Shown here: one piece after another, positions 4,826 through 8,735 of the stretch
Layout: each line of letters starts with the position of its first letter
Position numbering within the stretch: the stretch's first letter is position 1
Assembly: GCA_903903935.1 (NCBI GenBank)
Contig: CAIVAX010000242.1
Coordinates: 1 to 8,735, forward strand
DNA from: an uncultured Hyphomicrobiales bacterium
GTDB lineage: Bacteria; Pseudomonadota; Alphaproteobacteria; Rhizobiales; Beijerinckiaceae
DNA: 8,735 nucleotides
Direction: 5' to 3'
Notes under the pieces: generated by a model
Told to the model about the DNA's origin: nothing
The model's database searches: none
What the model saw: the letters and a program-made list of their open reading frames with translations, nothing else
Position numbers and translations under genes: made by a program

Positions 4826-7015
4826 ATGAACGCGATCAATCTCTCACGTCGTTTCTTTATCCAGACCTCTCTGGCTGCCAGTGGCGGTCTGATGCTGGGC
4901 TTCCATATGCCAACGGCTCTGGCCGCTGTCACCGAGCCTAAGCCTTGGAAAACTCCTGAGTCGGGCATTGAAGTGAATGCTTGGCTTGTTCTGGATCCCG
5001 ATGGCACTGTCACCATTCGCATTCCCCATACGGAAATGGGTCAAGGCGGCATGACCTCTGTGGCCTTGATGATTGCCGAAGAGCTGGATGTCGAATGGTC
5101 CAAGGTCAAGGCCGTCTTTGCCGATCCCAATCGCCATTTGCGCAATAACAAGGAATATAAAGTGATGAGCACGCATGGCTCGCAGCTTGTTGCGATTCAG
5201 CATCCTCATCTCATGCAGGCGGGCGCTTCGGCGCGCGAGCGTCTCAAAGAGGCGGCTGCTCAGGCCTGGGGCGTCACACGCGATAAGGTGGAAGCCAAGC
5301 AGGGCGTGCTGAAGTCCGGATCAAACTCGGCACCCTATGCGCAATTTGCTGCGGCCGCTGCTAAGGTCACACTCGATAAAGAACCCGCGATCAAAGAAGA
5401 TGCCTCGCAATGGTGGTTGCTGGGCACTGGCACACAGCGCCTTGATATTCCCAATAAGGTCAATGGCAGCGCGCAATATGCCATTGATACGCGTATTCCC
5501 GGCATGGTCTATGCGGCTGTGAAGGCGTCGCCCGTTCCATGGGGCAAGCTTAAGAGCTTTAATGCCGATGCGATTAAGGATCAGCCCGGCTTTATCGCTG
5601 TGGTGGAGCTGCGCGCGGTTGAAGGCAAGCGCGGCCAGCCCGATATGCAAGATGCCGTCGCTGTTGTGGCCACCTCTTGGTACAAAGCAAAAAATGCTCT
5701 CGCTATGCTCCCCGTCGAATGGGAGTTTGGTGAGTCTGCTAAAGCCAGCAGCAAGGGCATGTCGGAAAATGCCACAAAGGTGCTGGGCGAAAAGGGCCTG
5801 ATCACGAAGGAAGACCCCAAGGCTATCGAGGTCATTGCCGCATCGAAAAAGGTTGTCACCGCCGATTACGAGCGCCCCTTCGAAACCCATTTGCGTATGG
5901 AGCCCATCAACGCCACTGCGCATGTGCAGGATGATCGCGTGGATGTCTGGTCCCCCTCGCAGGATCAATCAGCCGCTGTGTTGATTGTTGCTGATCAGCT
6001 CGGCAGAGATCCTAAAGATGTCTATGCCCATCCGGTCTTCTTGGGTGGCGGCTTTGGCGGCAATGGCGGTGGCGGTACAGCCGTGACTCGTCAGGCAGCT
6101 GAAATTTCCAAGCGGCTCAAGCGCCCTGTGAAAGTGCTCTGGCCGCGTGAGGAAGATGTGGCGCAGGATAAACAGCGCCCCATGTCTGCTGCGCGCATGA
6201 CCGCTTCGATTGGCGACAAAGGCCTGCCCGAAGCCATCTTCACGCGTGCGCTCTGGTACACACAAGACAAGCAGAACCAGATTGGTCCCGCCACAGCCGA
6301 TTATGGCATTCACAATATGCCTTACAAAATCCCGCTGCGGCATCACGAGCGTCACAACCTTGATACGCATATTCCAAGCTCGACCCATCGCGGTCCTGGC
6401 GCCAATCAAACGGGCTTCATCACCGAAGTCTTTGCTGATGAAATGGCTCTGGCCGGTGGCTGGAATCCGCTTGATTGGCGTATTGAAATGACCAAGGATC
6501 AGGCCGATTGGCAGCTGGTGCTCAAAACCCTCAAAGAAAAGGCGAATTATCGCACTGATCTGCCCAAGGGCGAGGGCATGGGCATTGCCGCTGTTGAGTG
6601 CCATGGCACTATTGCAGCTGCTTGCGCCACAGTTTCGGTCACGCGCCGTGGTCAGTTGCGGGTTGAAAAGATCGTCATCGTCGCTGATTGCGGCCATGTG
6701 ATCAATCCGCATGCTGCCAAGGAGCAGATGGAAGGTGCGGCCTGCTATGAGCTCGGCCATGCTTGGGTCGGCGGTCTGGATATTCGCGAAGGCCGCATCG
6801 TCAATACGAATATGGATACGTATAATATCCTGCGTATTGAACAAATGCCCGAGATCGAATCTTACTTTGCTCTGTCCGGCGGCAAGAAATGGGGCGGCAT
6901 GGGTGAGCCTGCTGGCCCGCCAGTTCCCCCCGCTGTGGCCAATGCCATTTTTGCGGCAACCGGCAAGCGGATTCGCAAAACACCCTTCCGTCAGTATGAT
7001 CTGACTTGGGCTTAG
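4826..7015 (+). CDS. Tat-exported molybdopterin-binding subunit of a xanthine dehydrogenase-family hydroxylase, IorB-like
   Basis: The protein has 729 residues from ATG 4826, placed seven bases after AGGAGG (4813-4818); the ATG at 4820 is one base from it and is rejected. A twin-arginine signal, SRRFFIQTS (residues 7-15), a hydrophobic stretch and ALAA (31-34) indicate folded export. An MGQG segment (71-74) in a partial cofactor domain comes first, then the hammerhead domain (about 205-285), then cofactor-binding domains with GGGFGGNGGGG (407-417), HRGPGANQTGF (521-531), ADCGHVINP (620-628) and GMGEPAGPP (691-699), where E694 is the expected catalytic base. Such enzymes hydroxylate N-heteroaromatics or oxidise aldehydes with water as oxygen source, using a molybdopterin cytosine dinucleotide centre. 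No FAD subunit is encoded beside it, as in IorAB. The substrate cannot be deduced; nicotinate- or aldehyde-type activity is possible. It forms an operon with the upstream 2Fe-2S gene. Confidence 0.92.
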   Translation: MNAINLSRRFFIQTSLAASGGLMLGFHMPTALAAVTEPKPWKTPESGIEVNAWLVLDPDGTVTIRIPHTEMGQGGMTSVALMIAEELDVEWSKVKAVFADPNRHLRNNKEYKVMSTHGSQLVAIQHPHLMQAGASARERLKEAAAQAWGVTRDKVEAKQGVLKSGSNSAPYAQFAAAAAKVTLDKEPAIKEDASQWWLLGTGTQRLDIPNKVNGSAQYAIDTRIPGMVYAAVKASPVPWGKLKSFNADAIKDQPGFIAVVELRAVEGKRGQPDMQDAVAVVATSWYKAKNALAMLPVEWEFGESAKASSKGMSENATKVLGEKGLITKEDPKAIEVIAASKKVVTADYERPFETHLRMEPINATAHVQDDRVDVWSPSQDQSAAVLIVADQLGRDPKDVYAHPVFLGGGFGGNGGGGTAVTRQAAEISKRLKRPVKVLWPREEDVAQDKQRPMSAARMTASIGDKGLPEAIFTRALWYTQDKQNQIGPATADYGIHNMPYKIPLRHHERHNLDTHIPSSTHRGPGANQTGFITEVFADEMALAGGWNPLDWRIEMTKDQADWQLVLKTLKEKANYRTDLPKGEGMGIAAVECHGTIAAACATVSVTRRGQLRVEKIVIVADCGHVINPHAAKEQMEGAACYELGHAWVGGLDIREGRIVNTNMDTYNILRIEQMPEIESYFALSGGKKWGGMGEPAGPPVPPAVANAIFAATGKRIRKTPFRQYDLTWA

Positions 7016-7032
7016 TCTCACTTGGGCTTAGT
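7004..7032 (+). repeat. 13-base direct repeat across the stop codon of the IorB-like gene
   Basis: ACTTGGGCTTAGT occurs at 7004-7016 and again, perfectly, at 7020-7032, separated by CTC. The first copy holds the last codons and the TAG stop; the second lies in the 3' untranslated region, three bases on, in a different frame. It looks like a recent 16-base tandem duplication. Confidence 0.7.
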
Positions 7033-7089
7033 TAGACCAGGACTTAATCTGGCATTGATCTAGCTGGATCAGAGTTACAAAATAACCAG

Positions 7090-7118
7090 AATGGCCGCAC
7101 TCAACCTGCGGCCATTTT
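7090..7118 (+). terminator. Strong Rho-independent terminator of the hydroxylase operon
   Basis: AATGGCCGCA (7090-7099) pairs perfectly with TGCGGCCATT (7107-7116) around a seven-base loop, and the stem runs into TTTT (7115-7118) followed by CATTT. It stands 75 bases after the stop of the IorB-like gene. Two smaller inverted repeats precede it (TGATC-N6-GATCA at 7056-7071; GTTA-N5-TAAC at 7074-7086). The stem's A run also allows weaker activity on the other strand. Confidence 0.85.
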
Positions 7119-7152
7119 CATTTGAAGAGTTTTCAAAAGTGCTGGTTCGATC

Positions 7153-7623
7153 ATGCAGGCGATGCAAGCCCAAATTACAATCTTCATTGATGCCGATGCC
7201 TGTCCGGTGAAAGACGAGACTTATAAAGTGGCGGCACGCCATAGCTTGAAGGTCTATGTTGTTGCCAATTCCTATATCAATGTGCCGCGCGATCCTTTGA
7301 TCGAGCGCATTGTGGTGGGTAATGGACCCGATGCTGCCGATGATTGGATCTTTGAGCATGTGCATGATCGCGCCATTGTGATCACCGCGGATATCCCGCT
7401 GGCTGATCGGGCACTCAAAGCCGGTGCTTGTGTAATCGCGCCCAATGGCAAGCCCTTCACGCCAGACTCAATCGGCATGGCTCTAGCCAATCGCAATCTG
7501 ATGCAGGATTTGCGTGAGGCGGGGGCTGTGACGGGCGGACCAAAGCCCTTTGGGCCGCGCGATCGCTCGACATTTTTATCGGCGCTCGATTTAGCCATTA
7601 ACCGGCTCAAGCGCAAAGGCTAG
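7153..7623 (+). CDS. yaiI: YaiI/YqxD family protein (DUF188, UPF0178)
   Basis: This 156-residue soluble protein belongs to a widespread bacterial family of unknown function whose fold is related to PIN/NYN nuclease-like domains. The family signature is plain: [14 protein letters not shown] near residues 10-23, YVVANSYI around 34-41, [13 protein letters not shown] at about 54-66, [13 protein letters not shown] at about 75-87, [10 protein letters not shown] at about 96-105, and [19 protein letters not shown] near the C-terminus. The acidic residues in IDADACP and TADIPLAD could form a metal site, which is an inference from the fold. Length is typical. The start is uncertain: ATG 7153 and ATG 7162 are in frame and neither has a strong Shine-Dalgarno sequence (GCAGG lies three bases before 7162). 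The upstream terminator separates it from the hydroxylase operon, so it should have its own promoter in 7119-7150, though I see no clear one. Confidence 0.93.
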   Translation: MQAMQAQITIFIDADACPVKDETYKVAARHSLKVYVVANSYINVPRDPLIERIVVGNGPDAADDWIFEHVHDRAIVITADIPLADRALKAGACVIAPNGKPFTPDSIGMALANRNLMQDLREAGAVTGGPKPFGPRDRSTFLSALDLAINRLKRKG

Positions 7624-7653
7624 GTCCCGCCAGATGAGTGAAATGGGCAGACA

Positions 7654-7682
7654 TTGCCTGCAAAATAGACTAGATTGTTAAT
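7654..7682 (+). promoter_or_regulatory. Weak candidate promoter for the LTA synthase-like gene
   Basis: TTGCCT (7654-7659) and GTTAAT (7677-7682) are 17 bases apart and precede the start codon at 7718 by about 35 bases. Both hexamers depart from consensus, so this is only a plausible placement. Confidence 0.25.
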
Positions 7683-7717
7683 AGGCAGAGAAATAGCCTC
7701 ATAAGCTTGGAGAGGAT

Positions 7718-8735
7718 ATGCCTAATCTCAAAGAGCAGAATCGGCAGGAGGCGATGAAACGGCCCTTCTCGCTCATGCAAATCTTTCTGCCGAGCCTGAT
7801 GCTTACGCTTTTGTTTCTTGTCTATTGCTTTTATCAAGAGAGCTCTGGCTTCATCCTCATCTTCGCCATTGCTGTCAGTGTTTCGATTGCAACTGTATGC
7901 GCGCTGATCACGCGCCGACTGCTGTTTTCTATTTGCCTCGCAGGTGTCATCAATCTGGCCATTGTCGTCATTTCCGAAATTCGCCATGCGCGCGAAAATA
8001 TGACGCTGCATTCCTGGGATGTGATTGTCTTTATCAAAGATCCCTTAAGCCAAGCGAGCCCCTTTGAAATTGGCATGGGCGCTCTTGTCTTTGCAGGTGC
8101 ACTGGCTCTCTTGTCTTTTGTTTATCGCAAAGATCAAAATCTTCTCAAGCGCGCTTATTGCGCATCTGTGCTTACGCTCGCTCTTTTGGCAACAACCGTC
8201 TCTGCCCTGCTCATGCCGGAGCGCAGCCAGACACAATATTTCTGGCCCGATCTGCATCTGTCGAACTTTTATCGCTCTCTCAATGAAACGGTTGAAGCTC
8301 TGTCACGCAAAAGCTTGGTGCTGGCCAGCGCGGATCCGATACTCACTCCCGCGACTCATCACTACGTCTGTCAGCCGAACAGCAAGCCAGTCCATATCAT
8401 TCTCATTCACGAAGAATCCGTGATGGTGCCTGATATCTTTCCTGATCTTGAGTTTGATCGCAGCCTGTTGGATTTTTATAAATCAGATGATGAGGCAATT
8501 CATCGCTTGCGTGTCGAGACCTATGGCGGCGCATCTTGGTTGACACAATTTTCGATCTTCACAGGCGCCTCCACCCATTCCTATGGGTCCATTCGCAATT
8601 TCGTGCAGATTTTTAGTGCCGGTAAATTGCAGGAGGCCATTCCGCAAGTTTTGGCGGAATGCGGCTATCAAACTATCATGTTCACGCCTTGGCGAAAAAC
8701 CTTCATGTCCATGGCGCGTTTTTATGAAAGCATAG
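7718..8735 (+). CDS. LTA synthase/sulfatase-like membrane protein (phosphoglycerol- or phosphoethanolamine-transferase type), 3'-truncated
   Basis: An open frame of 339 codons runs from ATG 7718 to the window end with no stop; GGAGAGG at 7709-7715 supports this start. Five hydrophobic segments (about 21-40, 44-64, 67-87, 115-136, 146-166) precede a presumed periplasmic domain. PVHIILIHEES (224-234) matches the first strand and metal-binding glutamate of the alkaline phosphatase/sulfatase superfamily, and YGGASWLTQFSIFTGAS (269-285) matches the segment that carries the nucleophile; AECGYQTIMFTPW (313-325) is the next conserved block. The build resembles LtaS and OpgB-type enzymes, which transfer phosphoglycerol or phosphoethanolamine from lipids to glycans at the outer face of the inner membrane. 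In a Gram-negative the target would be a periplasmic glucan, capsule or lipopolysaccharide; which one is unknown. The C-terminal metal ligands are outside the window. Confidence 0.82.
   Translation, partial: MPNLKEQNRQEAMKRPFSLMQIFLPSLMLTLLFLVYCFYQESSGFILIFAIAVSVSIATVCALITRRLLFSICLAGVINLAIVVISEIRHARENMTLHSWDVIVFIKDPLSQASPFEIGMGALVFAGALALLSFVYRKDQNLLKRAYCASVLTLALLATTVSALLMPERSQTQYFWPDLHLSNFYRSLNETVEALSRKSLVLASADPILTPATHHYVCQPNSKPVHIILIHEESVMVPDIFPDLEFDRSLLDFYKSDDEAIHRLRVETYGGASWLTQFSIFTGASTHSYGSIRNFVQIFSAGKLQEAIPQVLAECGYQTIMFTPWRKTFMSMARFYESI

Noticed and set aside
5321..7021. Two long abutting minus-strand open frames (215 and 350 codons) opposite the IorB-like gene
   Set aside because: They lie antisense to a gene with complete family motifs, have no recognisable domains, and are His/Arg/Ile-rich in the way expected of antisense translations. 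The length follows from the codon bias of the plus-strand gene.

Overview
The window looks like a chromosomal segment of an alphaproteobacterium, probably of the Hyphomicrobiales type. This is an inference from moderate GC, preferred use of GAT and CAT for Asp and His beside GC-rich Gly and Ala codons, good GGAG-type ribosome binding sites, and the gene content (Tat-exported molybdenum hydroxylase, crotonase, LysE exporter). No marker gene fixes the genus. There are no rRNA or tRNA genes, insertion sequences or CRISPR arrays that I can recognise.

Layout, left to right. (1) 1-576: the C-terminal 191 residues of a crotonase-fold acyl-CoA enzyme. (2) 577-795: an AT-rich stretch with a perfect TATAAT, then three compact hairpins. 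(3) 796-1302: a small all-helical protein with a faint FliS (flagellin chaperone) pattern. (4) 1303-1813: about 510 bases without a clear gene, holding a possible 50-residue one-helix membrane peptide (1335-1487) and several inverted repeats. (5) 1835-2461: a LysE/RhtB-type exporter. (6) 2490-4058, minus strand and convergent with the exporter: a secreted S10-family serine carboxypeptidase-like protein. (7) 4059-4354: a divergent intergenic region with a two-copy 23-base tandem repeat. (8) 4355-7015: a two-gene operon for an IorAB-type molybdenum hydroxylase (2Fe-2S subunit plus Tat-exported molybdopterin subunit), closed by a strong intrinsic terminator at 7090-7118. (9) 7153-7623: a YaiI/YqxD (DUF188) protein. 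(10) 7718-8735: the first 339 residues of a five-helix membrane protein with an alkaline-phosphatase/sulfatase-type domain (LTA synthase-like), cut by the window end.

How the genes fit together: only the iorA-like/iorB-like pair is a clear functional unit. The small subunit should pass electrons from the molybdenum site, but no FAD subunit, cytochrome c or cofactor-maturation gene lies within the window, so acceptor and substrate are open. The divergently placed S10 protein is also exported (Sec route), so the two transcription units flanking 4059-4354 both send products to the periplasm; a functional link is only a guess. The other genes look like independent units. I did not find a convincing new multi-gene system. 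The least explained parts are the FliS-like orphan with its hairpin-rich leader, the small membrane ORF, and the tandem repeat upstream of the hydroxylase operon.
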